Of a stretch of 64,000 bases of DNA, positions 22,836-34,829 are shown piece after piece; positions within the stretch are counted from its first letter, which is position 1; the number at the start of each line of letters is the position of its first letter. The stretch is taken from positions 1,798,001-1,862,000 of the forward strand of contig OX637295.1 in assembly GCA_951799445.1 (NCBI GenBank), given 5' to 3'. The notes under the pieces were generated by a model. That model was not told where the DNA came from. It did no database searches and worked only from the letters and a program-made list of their open reading frames with translations. This stretch comes from Pseudisothecium myosuroides. Lineage: Eukaryota > Streptophyta > Bryopsida > Hypnales > Lembophyllaceae. The translations under genes were made by a program, and so were the position numbers.

Positions 22836-24654
22836 TCTAGACGGATGGTGATGTTTTCTTGGACACAAATAACGGCATGCATCCATTTTTCACAACGTCT
22901 GCGGAAACACAGATTGCCACGTCGGGGCATGACGTTGTTTTGACCATGGATAAGTCAGTGATTTTTATTGCGGTCTTTAGTAAAAAACCTATTGGGTTTA
23001 AAAAAATAGAAAAGGGCAATCAAATGGCATGCCTGTGAAAAAAGGATGGCTTGTACTGTTCGACGGGGCGGATGACGTGGCAATTTGCTAACATGGCATG
23101 CCATGTTAGCATGTTGGGGTGCCCTGATACATGTCGGGGACTATCTTTGCAGACATCCGAGTTGACGTCCACACATTTTTGTACACATCATTGGAGACGA
23201 TGATGTTGTCTCCAACATGTGACTATCCCCTTTTCAAGCATGCTCTTCGTTGGAGACATTCGCTTTCATAGAATGGAGTCTTGGACGTTGGTGTAAACGT
23301 TTGCAGATGTCTTTGCAGATATCCATTGGACTTACATATCACCTTCAATGATGTCTGTGAGAATATGAATGTGCATTGCTTTGCATTCACATGTACACCA
23401 AAGAGGACAATGGAGAAACAAGAAGTACAGTGAAACCTCTCATAATGCAAATTCTTTATTTGCATAACAAACTGTAGTTCTATATTTGCATACTCCTTAT
23501 GTGCATAAAGTTTACTACACAAACCATTAATGGATTTCATTGTGTCATACATCACTAATTTTTTTAAATGAACAACCAGTTTGAACCAATCAAATACAAT
23601 TATTGTACATCATGAGCATGTTTAATTAACTGGCCTTTGGCACTTTAACTTCTTTATGCGCATAGAGCTAAAAACTACTTCTACCGTTCCCATGCAGTAA
23701 GGAAAATTTGACTGTATGTACTCACAATAAGTGTGTCTTTAACTTTCAATAATCGCAATTTTTTCCTCAATATCTATAAGTGCACACAGATTGGAAGTAG
23801 ACATAGCAAACAAGCGGGTCAAGGAAGGTGCAAACACATTTGACACTACAACATCTGCGATTAAAGTATCCATACACTGAATTTTAACTAGGGATTTTAA
23901 ACTTTTGCTTGGGGCATTGTCATGAACAATAACAAATACTGCATATGCGATTACATTAAAAGACTGTACACATGGCAATGACGTCACACGCATGTTGTGC
24001 ACAATATAATAAGTAGTTGTCCTCTAATAATTGCCTATAAATGTGATCTTGTACTTTGAAAATCATATAAGTAGACACCGTTTCCTTTACGCTTTGGATG
24101 TCCTCATTGACGTCTACTACTCGGGATATTGAACACTAGTTTACTTCCACATGCAACGCTTCATCCTCTGCTGATGCATTGTTGTCTGCTATGGCAATGT
24201 AGTTCCCTTCAACATCAACAAGAGGCCATCCGGGACAAACTTCCGCTCTAGTGGTTGCAGTCTGGCGAAGTCAGTGTCGTTGTACAACTAAACCATGTCA
24301 AGGTTAGCATACACTACCTGAAATGCTTCACATCTACCTATGACCTCGGTTTGTCACATGACATTTCAACCGGATCGATGTGGGTTGTTAGAGAAGAAAA
24401 CCTACTGGTAATGTTGAAGGAACTATTTTTCTAGTAGAAATATTGCCATCATCACATTTTCATCAGGTCATCATTGTCGGCCTCTCTATTTTTGTTCTTG
24501 CATAGTCTCTCAAAGACTCAACTCATTTTTATAGCCAAGCGCACATTTCTATCCAGAATGTGCCAAATAGAAACCGATAGAATCTACATAAGAACAGGAA
24601 CTAGTGCATTAGGTAGAAGTAAGCACTGCATTTTTCGCACAATATTGCTTAAGG
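22836..24654. other. Spacer of the giant inverted repeat, decayed transposon DNA
   Basis: The spacer contains CACTA-like subterminal motifs (ATCC..., GATGTC, GGCATGCCATGTTAGC near 23095) similar to 33400-33720, and a pogo/mariner-like remnant at 23428-23714. On the minus strand at about 24400-23740 there are broken frames such as LYNDTDFARLQPLERKFVPDG and WPLVDVEGNYIAIADNNAS, with several stops and shifts. These may be the tail of a transposase, but I cannot assign a family. Confidence 0.4.
23428..23714. mobile_element. Decayed pogo/mariner-like element, TA flanks
   Basis: The left end reads TA/CAGTGAAACCTCTCATAA and the right end, complemented, TA/CAGTCAAATTTTCCTTAC. The termini are imperfect inverted repeats and TA flanks lie at 23426-23427 and 23715-23716. 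CAGTGAAACCTC is a common pogo-type terminus. There is no intact coding region. Confidence 0.45.
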
Positions 24655-26419
24655 AGTGTGGGCGCTAGATTACCCACCCTTGGTAATCGAGCGAACACCG
24701 ACCAGGTTCTATGCCTTTATCCACATTTTTAATATATGGGGGTGATGTGAGCGCGGTCCACTGTGCCTTCCAAGCAATGGATCTTTTTTACTAACGTTTC
24801 CTAAGTGTCGTGGATGGCAGCGAATAATTAGAATGCATGTAGTGACTCACAAGGTAACTGCAATGCTAAGGGGTAATGGTAAAATTCTAACTCCCTAACT
24901 ATCTATCCTATGTCGAGGGTAGACTGGGTAGTTGGCGTCATTTCTAACGTCCCTACTATGTAAAAAGGGGAATCCCTATGTTCCTTCCATGAACCTCTAA
25001 GACTATCTTGGGTTTTTGAACTCCACCTAGAAGTTCTACTTTTAAAAGCTATCCCTAAAGTTTCAACTCTTACTCTAACTTTCAACTTCTAAGTGTACTC
25101 TAGGTTTTTAGCTTCCCAAACTAATTAGAGAATTTAACTTCAAAATTTAATGCTACCGTTTGACTTTGTTTTGACTTTTGATTCCGAGTTTTTACTCCTA
25201 ACTAACTCTAAAATTTACCTTCTAAAGTTAACTCTATGTTTTGACTTTAACTTCAAATTTTTACTTCCCTATTTTATTCTAAATTTACCTTCTACGTATA
25301 ACTCTAGGTTTTGACTTTTAACTCTAAATTTTTACTTCTAAAATTAATCCCAAATTTTAACCTCTAGGTTTGACTCTACGTTTTCATTTTGACTCTAGAT
25401 TTTTCTACTTCCAACTAACTCTAAGATTTTCCCTCTAAATCTAATTATAACTTTTCACTTTTCACTTTAGCTTTTTACTCTAACTTTTCACTTCCCAATT
25501 GACTCTAAAGTTTAACCTTTAATTTTAATCTTAACTTTTGACTTTAGGCTTTTGACTTTCTACTTCCCAATTTAATCCTATTGTTTTAATCCTAGATTAA
25601 CTCTAATTTCGAATTTTTAACTTCAAGATCTAACTCCTATTTCTACTCGTAATTTCTACCTTCTAATATTAGTCTAAAATTTTTACGTTTAATTTCTACT
25701 TCTTACTTTGAAATTTTTACTCCTAATTAACCCTAACTTCCTTTTCTAAACTACCCTAAGGTTTCACTGGGAATTTTAACCCCCTAAGTTAAACTTCCAA
25801 ATTAATTCTACTTTTTAGCTCCCCGAAGTTAACTCTAGATTTTGACCTTAGAATTTTAACTTTAAGAAATAAAAATGTAAATTGATTCGAATTCTACCCG
25901 CTAATTAATCCTTAATTTTAATCCTAAATTCTCTTGCTAATTTAAACCCCTAAGTTCCATCCATGATTCTTTTTGGATGAATTTTACTCAAAATTCCTCT
26001 GTCCTACCCCCTACCGCTTAACTTAGCCTAACGCGGTCAGTTTACGGTTGAATCTTAATTATAAGATGTTTTCAGAAACCTCTATTCCTAATCTATGACT
26101 TTTTGAATCTAAACTTCTAATTTGCACTAATCTTGGATGCTAATCATGCTCTAAGGGCTGATTAGGAAAATAAGTGCTAATTAGGGAGAAAACGGGAGTG
26201 CTATTTTGTGAGCTTTGGAGCGTGAGCCCAAGAGCCCGAGAGCCTGTGAGCCTTCAATTTTTGGCACATTTTTTTGTAATTTTCAGGATGTAGACCTATG
26301 ACCGGGGTTTAGGAATTGAGGACCTTTACAGCTAGTGAATTTTAAAAAATGTGTCAGTTGGCTTGAAATAGAGTTGAGACACTTCAAATGTTTTCCAAAC
26401 ACCTTATCTATATACCCTA

Positions 26420-27234
26420 TCCATTTTTTATTTTTTTATTCTTAGTGGTGACTCCATCACCTCTAGAGAATCAAAGACCCCTCTTAGCACAAAGAAGACC
26501 CTTGGGAGGTATGGAGGTTGGGACTTCAAAATTTTTTTTTTTTTTTTTTTCAATTTCTTTTTTGTGTCGAGATTTCATCACCCTCCAAAAGCCCCTTGAA
26601 GGATTTGGAAATTGGGACTCTCAAAACTATTTATTTTTTATTTAAAAATTTTCATTTAAAATTTATTAAATTTTTTTAAAAATTTGCAACTTCATCACCC
26701 TGAGAATCCCTCTTGTTACCAAGAGACCTTTTGGAATTTGGAGTTTGAGACTCTCAATTTGTTTATTTAGTTTTTAGTTTTCTAGTTTTTCAAAAAAAAT
26801 CGCAACTTTGTGACCTTAAGAAACCCCTCTCGGTATCAAGAGATCTTTTGGAGTTTGGAGTTTGAGACTCTCAATTTGTTTATTTAGTTTTTAGTTTTCT
26901 AGTTTTTCAAAAAAAATCGCAACTTTGTGACCCTAAGAAACCCCTCTCGGTACCGAGAGACCTTTTGGAGTTTGGAGTTTGAGACTCTCAATTTGTTTAT
27001 TTAGTTTTTAGTTTTTTAGTTTTTCAAAAAAAATCGCAACTTTGTGACCCTGAGAAACCCCTCTCGGTACCGAGAGACCCCTTCCAGAGTTAGGGGTTTG
27101 GAACTCTGCAAAAAAAGAGATTTTTTTTATTTTTTCCATTTTTTTCTGCGACTTTGTGACTCCTCGAAACCCCTCTCGGTAGCGAGAGCCCCCTCCCAAG
27201 GTTTGAAGTTTGGGGCTTTTTGAAAAAAAAAAAA

Positions 27235-27265
<31 letters not shown>

Positions 27266-27608
27266 CAAATTTTTTTTTCGCAACTTTGTGACCCCAAGAA
27301 ACCTCTCTCGGTACAGAGAGCCCCCTCCCGAGGTTTGAAGTTTGAGACTTTTTTGAAAAAAAAATAAAAAATAAAAAATAAAAAAAAATAAAAAAAAATT
27401 TCAAATTTTTTTTTCGCAACTTTGTGACCCCGAGAAACCCCTCTCAGTACCGAGAGCCCCCTCCCGAGGTTTGAAGTTTGGGACTTTTTTGAAATTTTTT
27501 TTTTTTTTTTTTTTTTCAAATTTTTTTCGCAACTTTGTGACCCCGAGAAACCCCTCTCGGTACCGAGAGACCTCTTCCGGAGTCACAAAGTTGCAAAAAA
27601 AAAATTTG

Positions 27609-27643
<35 letters not shown>

Positions 27644-27990
27644 TCTTTCAAATTTTTTTTCCCGCAACTTTGTAACCCCGAGAGACCCCTCTCCGTACCG
27701 AGAGACCCCTTCCGGAGTCACAAAGTTGCGAAAAAAAATTTGAAAAAAAAATTAAAAAAGAAAAAAAAACTTTTTTTTTCTTTTTTCCTTTCAAATTTTT
27801 TTTCCCGCAACTTTGTAACCCCGAGAAACCCCTCTCGGTAGCAAGAGACTCTTTCCCAGGTTTGGGGTTTGGGACTTTCCAAAAAAAAAAAATGAAAAAA
27901 AAAAAAAAAAAAAATGAAATTTATTTTTTTGTGCAACTTTGTCATCCCAAGAAATCCCTCTTGATAATAAAAGATCCCTTCTCCGGCTCA
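26420..27990. repeat. Poly(A)/poly(T)-rich tandem array with palindromic cores
   Basis: About a dozen units of 115-140 bp. Each has CGCAACTTTGTGACCCCGAG, AAACCCCTCTCGGTACCGAGAG, a CC(T/C)..CCGGAG or CCGAGGTTTG.AGTTTGGG part and a run of A or T (up to about 40). CTCTCGGTACCGAGAG is itself a palindrome. In the units at about 27530-27596 and 27664-27728 the unit closes on itself as GCAACTTTGTGAC...GTCACAAAGTTGC. The translated Lys/Phe-rich frames here are artefacts. This part is absent from the left arm. Confidence 0.85.
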
Positions 27991-28267
27991 AGGGCGGTTA
28001 AAATTGTCGCCCTCCAGAGGACCAAGCCAAGTGCGTCGGGCGTGTTGACAAGTTCCCATGGTCATAGGTCCACGGTCATAGGGCTTAATAATAAAATTTT
28101 GGAATTTTTCCACTATTTATTTTGTTGACTTCTAAAATTTCAAGTTTTTTTTTGGTCAATGCTTTGGGCTCACAAAATGTACGCTCACTGCTCTCAAGCT
28201 CACGCTTTTAGGCTCACAAACTAGCGTCGTTGGGGAGAAAACATCAAAGATTAAATCAAAAACTCAC

Positions 28268-28330
28268 CTCTTCACTACCGGTGTCGGAAATAATTTTGTC
28301 CATGTTCACGTGTACATCCTCACGCTCCAT
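28268..28330 (-). CDS. Small acidic first exon, right arm
   Basis: Minus strand, ATG at 28330 in context TACCATGG, encoding MEREDVHVNMDKIISDTGSEE and ending GAG/GTGAGT, a splice donor. It is homologous to the 20-residue exon at 22227 (shared pattern M-E/D-x-D...D-x-I/V-I-S-x-T-x-S). It points toward the left-arm copy. No following exon was recognised. Confidence 0.5.
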
Positions 28331-28944
28331 GGTAGTCTTTGGCTTTGTTTTGAAATTTTTCCAAGCTCACCGCTTATTTAGAAAATGTTACAATTTTTGA
28401 TGATCTAAACTCTCTCTTTCCCTTCCTCCTTTCTTTTCTTTCTTCCTCTTTCTTCTACACTAACACTATTCCACCTAAGCTTTTATGAGTCTTACACTAT
28501 GGTTTCAAACTCCGAGAAGGGTTTAAATGTTCCTCCTACCCTCTTACACAACTTTGCTTTGTGTCATCCTAATCCTCCTCTCAACGGTCACCACAAATTT
28601 TCAAGATTTCTTCCTAAAGCCTACCTAGCCTAAACCTAGGTCACTATTTATCATCTTTCACCTTTCCTTGCCTACTTCTTCTTCTCCTTCCCTAATCTCC
28701 TTCCATTGTGTGTAGGTGTGAGTGGTGAGAGACAAACAATTTCGTGTGCAGGTACGGTGGTGCTCCGCTCTCTTCTTCCTCCTCCCTTTCGTATTTTTAT
28801 TGGCCCTAATTCTACTTCACCTCCGCTTAGCACTCTATTAGTTCAACATTCTTTTAGTTTGTTTTATCTTTGTTTGTTTCTGGTTTGAGAGGACCAAAAT
28901 TTGAAACAAAAAAAGGAATCAAAATTTGGGAGGAACTTGGTTGC

Positions 28945-29045
28945 TCCACCGAGAGCCTGCTGTTCCAACCGGAGCTTGCTGTCCCAACCGAGAGCCTGCT
29001 GTCCCACCGAAAGCCTGCTATCCAACCGAAGCCTGCCTAGTCCTT
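28945..29045. repeat. Minisatellite, about 20-bp units
   Basis: Roughly five degenerate units of CCAACCGAGAGCCTGCTGTC. It is non-coding and lies in the right arm of the giant inverted repeat. Confidence 0.7.
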
Positions 29046-31438
29046 CCCGGCTAGCTGGCTGGAGGGGGTCGGAATTTTAATTAAATTTTTTTTTTTTACA
29101 TATATATATATATTTTTTTAAAAACGAAACTTCTGATTTCTGATGGGATGTTGGTTGGGATGCTGGTTTCGGATGTTGGACTGGATGCTGGCTTCGGATC
29201 TGGATTTTTGCTAAGGCGGAAAAAAATTGGATTTTTGGCTAAGGCTATTTTAAGGCTGAATTTTTGCTAAGGCTATTTTAAGACTAGATTTTTGCTAAGG
29301 CTATTTTAGGACTAGATTGTTGGCTAAGGCTAGGGGGAAATAAAACCTCGGGGGTACTAAACTCACTAAGACCTTGGGAAACAACTAAACTAAATAAAAC
29401 TTTGGAAGACACTACACTCGATAAGTGCAAAGGAACCTACATATCTTGGAAGCTAAACTCTGGAGGTTTCCACAAAGGTCTTGGAAACTAGACTTTGGAA
29501 CTAACCACAGGGTAGGTGCAAAGCTTCGCCGTTTAATTGGTTTTAACACCAACTTTAGGACTTCTTGACACCCCGGGGGTTTAAAGCTCCGCCGTCTACA
29601 CTTTTAACACACGCTTTAGGACTTCAACCTTGTCACTAGTTCAAAGCTTCGCCGTTCCCAAGGGGGGTCCACACAATGAGAGAGACTTAGGAGAGGAAAA
29701 AAAATTAAACCTTTAAAGAAAACACACACACAGGGTCAAAGCTTCGCCGTCCCGGAGAGGGGTCCACTCAACAAGGAGAAGATTAGAAGAAGGTTTGGGA
29801 TAACTTTTAGAAAAAAACATGCACAAAGGAGGTCCAAAGCTTCGCCGTCCCGGAGGGGGGCCCGCTCAACAAGGAGAAGGTTAGAAGAGGGTGTAAGGAA
29901 AATATAAAGAGAAAACATACAAGTTAGACTACGTGGCAACACAAAGCTCACACGCTAAAGGCCCCCCAAAGCGGCATCGCCAAGGTACGGTGGGGGGTGA
30001 CTTTAAGATTAGTGTAAGACACCAAATGACTCTTTAAAACTTCACAAGTTAGACCACAACACGTACAAGAGAGAGAGAGAGGCTCTCCACTTACAACAAG
30101 GTACCAAAACTTTGCAAAAGTGTACACAAACAAGGTAGAAGGACCCCCAAGAACCTTCAAAGCTTGAAAATAAGCAACAATGGAGCCAAAAGCGCTCCGA
30201 AAACACCGTAGAGGTTTTTGGCTTAAAACGCCAAAATATCCAAAGCAAATTGGACCCACGGACCCAAAACAAGAATTGGGGGTGTTTTAGAGAGAGAAAT
30301 GGGACCCTTATATAGGTTTCCCAAGGGCTCACCCCTCTCTCTAAAGCTCTAAGGTAACCTTATCAACGGGGATTTTCATCCTCATCCTCAAAGATTTTCA
30401 TCCTCATCCTCAAAGATTTTCATCCTACATCCTAAATTTCTACTTCCACCATCTATGCTGAATCAACATCCTAACTTTTGGAGATTAGCTTCAATCGCCG
30501 AACGGATTGCGCCATTGGATCCAGATCGCCGCATTTAGTCTTAGATTCTCCTAACCCCCTATACCGAGGCCAAAAACCCATCGTAGGCTAGTTTAGTTTA
30601 AAAACCAAATCGTGGTAAATTCCTAGATCGTAGGGGTCTCCTATTTTGAGAAATGTGAATAGCCTAGGCTCTCCGGTAGGTGCAAGAGAGTCGGAAAGGA
30701 CTTTTGGTTGACTTCATTTCGCCATCGTATGGTCCCGGAACGCCGGTCAACGTGGCGGGGACCCCGCCACGTGGTTAATTCCTGAGGAATCTCGCCGGTT
30801 CGGGTACTTGCCGCTATCGGAATGTCGTGAAACTTCACGGAGCGCATTATTAACATGAAACAAGCTAGTCTAATTTTTAGTGAGATTTTATTGTAACCTA
30901 GGTAATTTCCATGAAATTCCCGTTGGAGGTTAGGAGGGTTGACCACCCGGAAAAGGCTCTTCTGCAAGTCAGAAGATGTCGGGATTTTTCACGTGACCTC
31001 TCAGGGAATCGCATGAAAGACATGCGGGTGTGTTTTCGTACCTGGCACGATCGGTCAATAGAGATTTAAAATTGGCCATCTCCTCGAATTAGCGACGGTG
31101 CAAGAATCTTCTGCAGGTAGAGGAATCTTGGCGAACCAATTTCGCCGTTGGACTCCTGGCATGGGATTCACCCTAGAAGACCATCCTTCCCTTTTGGGGC
31201 TGTGTGACTCGAATCCTCCAAATCTAACCTTTTCGTTATTTCTCTATTATTTTTAGGCAAGGTTTGGGGGATTCTAAGTAAAAACACAAATCTAGACCAA
31301 ATACTATAATGGGTATGACACAACCCTATTTCGGTTCTACACTCTTTTTATAGGTTTTTCTATACTTTTATCAACTTTAAATTGCAAATTTCCAAAAAAA
31401 TAATTCTACGAGTCCCAAGTGACATATTGGGAGCTCAC

Positions 31439-31903
31439 GAGGAGCAAGGAACATTTCCATCCTTTGTTGTAGTACAAAAGGCTATAATCATGTTACACAT
31501 AAATTTCACTAGTACAAATGTCTTTGCATGAATGTCATGAACAACACCAACATGTCCGTTGGAACATCTTGCATGTCTTCCACGACATCCATGTGCAACT
31601 TCTATGTTTTATAATATTTGTAATATCTTATATTTGTAATACAATTACTATGTTCTATATATCCCATATGGTTTGTCTTACCTCTTGCCACCCCATTAGT
31701 ATAAAGAGCTCGTCTTGTCCTCTCTGTATACATCACAATAAGTGGCTCTTAAAGCCATGTGATTTATTTTTCAATGTGGTATACTACATATGGTGTACTA
31801 TGTATGACATATTATGTACAATGTACTGTGTATGGCATATTATGCATGACATGTTGTATTGGACATTCTATTTGCATCAACTGGACAATATAAAATGCAC
31901 ATG
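31439..31903. other. Spacer between nested elements
   Basis: AT-rich. It has short TGTATGACATATTATG-type repeats at about 31780-31860. It may be body sequence of the CACTA-like element (ATGTC-rich). No gene. Confidence 0.35.
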
Positions 31904-31905
31904 TA

Positions 31906-33302
31906 CAGTAAGGTCTACTTCATTTACGAATTTTTGAAATCGCAAGGAAGGGAATTTCAAATCTGCCAACTTTGACAGCCTCTCGAGGGCTCAAAAATGG
32001 GTCTTTGGCCATGAAATTTTTACTAAAACTTTATCTTTAAGTTAATTATATGTGTGCCAAATTTCAAGGCCAAATAATTTACACAAAAAAAGATATTCAA
32101 AATCTCCCAACATGTATAGCCATGAAAAAAATTTCACTACTGCCAACTTTGACACACTCCCAAGGACTGAAATTTTTTTCTTTTTCTATGAAATTTTTGG
32201 AATAGGACCATCTATATGTTTATTACATGTGTAAAAAATTTCAAGTCCAAAAGACCCCTTAAAAAGTAGATATTCAAAATTTCCCAAATAGGGGTATTTG
32301 TGAAACAATTTCACTACTACCAACTTTGACACTATCTCAAGGGTTGAAAAATTGTTTATTTACCATGAAATTTTTATGATAAAATCATCTCTATATTAAT
32401 AACATGTGTGCCTAATTTCAAATTCAAAAGATTCACACACAAAAAAATATGCCAATTCTACCAACATGTGTAGTTGTGAGAAAAATTTCACTACTACCAA
32501 CTTTGGCACTATCCCAAGGGCTGAAAAAAATACACTTTACTATGAAATTTTTGGCATGAGATCATCTTTATATTGATAAAAATTTTGCTAAATTTCAAGG
32601 TCAAAAGATTTACCGAAAAAAAGATATTCTAATTCTACCAACATGTGTAGTTGTGAGAATGACTTTCTACATCCATGTGAAAGTTTTAACCCAAAAAATT
32701 ACACTATCCCAAGGGCTGAAAGTTTTTTTCTCACAACTACACATGTTGGTAGAATTGGCATATTTTTTTTTGTGTGAATCTTTTGAACTTGAAATTAGGC
32801 ACACATGTTATTAACATAGAGATGATTTCATCATAAAAATTTCATGGTAAATAACAATTTTTCAACCCTTGAGATAGTGTCAAAGTTGGTAGTAGTGAAA
32901 TTGTTTCACAAATACACATGTTGGGAGATTTTGAATATCTATTTCTGTACGGGTCTTTTGGACTTGAAAGTTTTCACACATGTAATAAACATATAGATGG
33001 TCCTATTCCAAAAATTTCATAGAAAAAGAAAAAAATTTCAGTCCTTGGGAGTGTGTCAAAGTTGGCAGTAGTGAAATTTTTTCACGGCTACACATGTTGG
33101 GAGATTTTGAATATCTTTTTTTATATAAATCATTTGGCCTTGAAATTTGGCACACATATAATTAACTTAAAGATAAAATTATGATAAAAATTTCATGGTC
33201 AAAGACCCATTTTTGAGCCCTTGGGAGGCTGTCAAAGTTGGCAGGATTTGAAATTCCCTTTCCTGCGATTTCAAAAATTCGTAAATGACGTAGACCTTAC
33301 TG
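31906..33302. mobile_element. 1.4-kb foldback element, TA target duplication
   Basis: The ends read TA/CAGTAAGGTCTACTTCATTT on the left and, complemented, TA/CAGTAAGGTCTACGTCATTT on the right, with TA at 31904-31905 and 33303-33304. The arms (about 31906-32520 and 32725-33302) are long inverted copies. Each arm also holds about three tandem quasi-repeats of 170-180 bp built on CCAACATGTGTAG...TTTCACTACT.CCAACTTTG. TA flanks and the CAGT.. terminus fit a Tc1/mariner/pogo-derived non-autonomous element. Confidence 0.8.
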
Positions 33303-33304
33303 TA

Positions 33305-33948
33305 CATTATATAGGGCACGTGTGACTATCCATATTAGCATCATATTGAATAGTGCATTCAATCACATGAACATCAAAGGTGACATGGCATTTTGTGCAA
33401 TTAAATCATATTAGACGTTTCAAGAGGTGTTTATGATGCAATGCGGACGTCTAAAATGATGTCGCAAAACAAATAGACATTGAAGTTGACATCACTAAAA
33501 ACGTCTCAGAAAACGTTTGGACAAATAATTTGATGTCTCAAAAATGTCTAAGAAAACATCTAGAAGGCATAAAATTGTGCTAACTTGGCCTGCCATGTCA
33601 TCCTTGATGGATGCCAAGTCACTTTTCCCATGGACACGTCATGTTCCACGTCATCTACCATGTCACCGATGGGCCGGATGAAAAAAATTCACACGTGGCC
33701 TTCGTCACTAACATGGCGCTAACATAAGAGCCAAGTGGTAGAATTTCATGAGCCGTTTGCCCCATGTCTTCTTTGTTGTCAACTTAAAACATAAAGACAT
33801 CAGGCCATGTTATTTCGGATTTTTTATATTTTTTGCATGTCAATTGTGATGCAAAAAAAATGACATCCCCGGTGATGTGCAAAAACATTGTCGTGGACAT
33901 CAAAGTGTCCAAAATCGACTATATGCAAAAATACGGTTTCTTATAGTG
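33305..33948. repeat. CACTA-like subterminal region and right end
   Basis: GATGTC-, ACGTC- and TGGACATC-rich short motifs lead to the end ATACGGTTTCTTATAGTG at 33931-33948. Similar motifs occur in 19123-19276 and 22836-23220. It is non-coding. Confidence 0.5.
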
Positions 33949-33951
33949 ACG

Positions 33952-34829
33952 AAATCCAAAAAAATTTAGACAATTTAATAATGTGAACCATGCTGAAAAT
34001 AACACTTATTCCAACGACTTTAGATGCAATTACCTCATAATATAGTCAAATTTTGTACAATGATTCTAATTCTTCAAGTTAAAGCATGTACACCAATAAT
34101 CAACCTTGCCCAAAATATAACACCAAAATTTGGACCAAAAAAGGTTGCAAAAACCTAAACATTGATTACACAAGATGTACACAATTGAAGCATGAATCTA
34201 GTGTTATTTTTTGGTATTTCTAAAGACAATACTTTGAAGAATCACAACTTATTTATACGGCATCTAAATAATGCTTGTCAAAGTGCAATAGAATCTTCTT
34301 TCAATTGCCAAAAAGATTTAATCAAAATAAAATTTATTTAATAATACTAACTATAATCAATTGAAATATTGACAATTGTAAGTGCACATACCTTACAAAT
34401 AATTTTTTTTAATGCAAACCAACCTTTTTTGTTGTTTCTGCTTCAGATGGTGAGCAACAAGCTCCTTGGAATGCATGGGGATAAGAAAAAAATGGATAGA
34501 ATCATGCATAATCATATACGTATATGTACTTTCATCCATAAAATCTTCTATTATTACTAACTTTTATCTAAGCATTTATAGCTCTATTTATTTTTTGGAG
34601 AAGAATTTAGCAATTACATCCAAATTTTCACTCATTTTTTCTAGTGTTAAAGGAGCCAAAGCATAAATCAAGGTAAGAGTTTGGTTCAAATTTGGCAAAT
34701 TAACCCTTTGAGGACATAGAGGCTGAAAAGTGATGGATGACTTTATAGATCACTCTATAAATGAAGCATGCACCTATTGGTTTAGAAATGAAATCATTTT
34801 TATATAGATTGCATTTGTCATAGTCTACC
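33952..34829. other. Intergenic, no gene recognised
   Basis: AT-rich DNA with short low-complexity frames only. Nothing supported. Confidence 0.4.

Larger units (their letters stand above)
24655..31438 (-). repeat. Giant inverted repeat, right arm
   Basis: Reverse-complement partner of 19277-22835; it ends ...TTGGGAGCTCAC. It is about 3.2 kb longer than the left arm, mainly because of low-complexity CTCTAA.TTTTAACTT-type DNA (25060-25960, matching GTAGAATTTAGA-type DNA at 22380-22560) and the tandem array at 26420-27990. Short tandem units occur at 28945-29045 (CCAACCGAGAGCCTGCTGT) and 29170-29340 (TTTTTGCTAAGGCTATTTTA). Divergence between the arms is clear but moderate. Confidence 0.8.
19123..33948. 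mobile_element. Possible large composite CACTA-like element
   Basis: The left end CACTAAAAGAAACC at 19123 matches, inverted, the right end whose complement reads CACTATAAGAAACC (33935-33948). Just inside, both carry GGACA...GATGTCC motifs. The flanking 3 bp are ATG and ACG, so the target duplication is imperfect. If real, the 14.8-kb unit contains the giant inverted repeat at 19277-31438 and the foldback at 31906-33302 as nested insertions. No transposase was recognised. The pairing of these two ends is tentative. Confidence 0.35.

Noticed and set aside
23739..24420. Assigning a Tigger/pogo transposase to the minus-strand remnants
   Set aside because: Fragments are too broken and match no motif clearly enough; only the TA-flanked TIR remnant beside them is supported.
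27008..27990. Lys- or Phe-rich proteins of 70-110 residues
   Set aside because: They are translations of poly(A)/poly(T) runs in a tandem array, present on both strands.
19123..33948. Firm call of one 14.8-kb CACTA transposon
   Set aside because: Ends resemble each other, but the 3-bp flanks differ (ATG/ACG) and no transposase was found, so it is listed only as possible.
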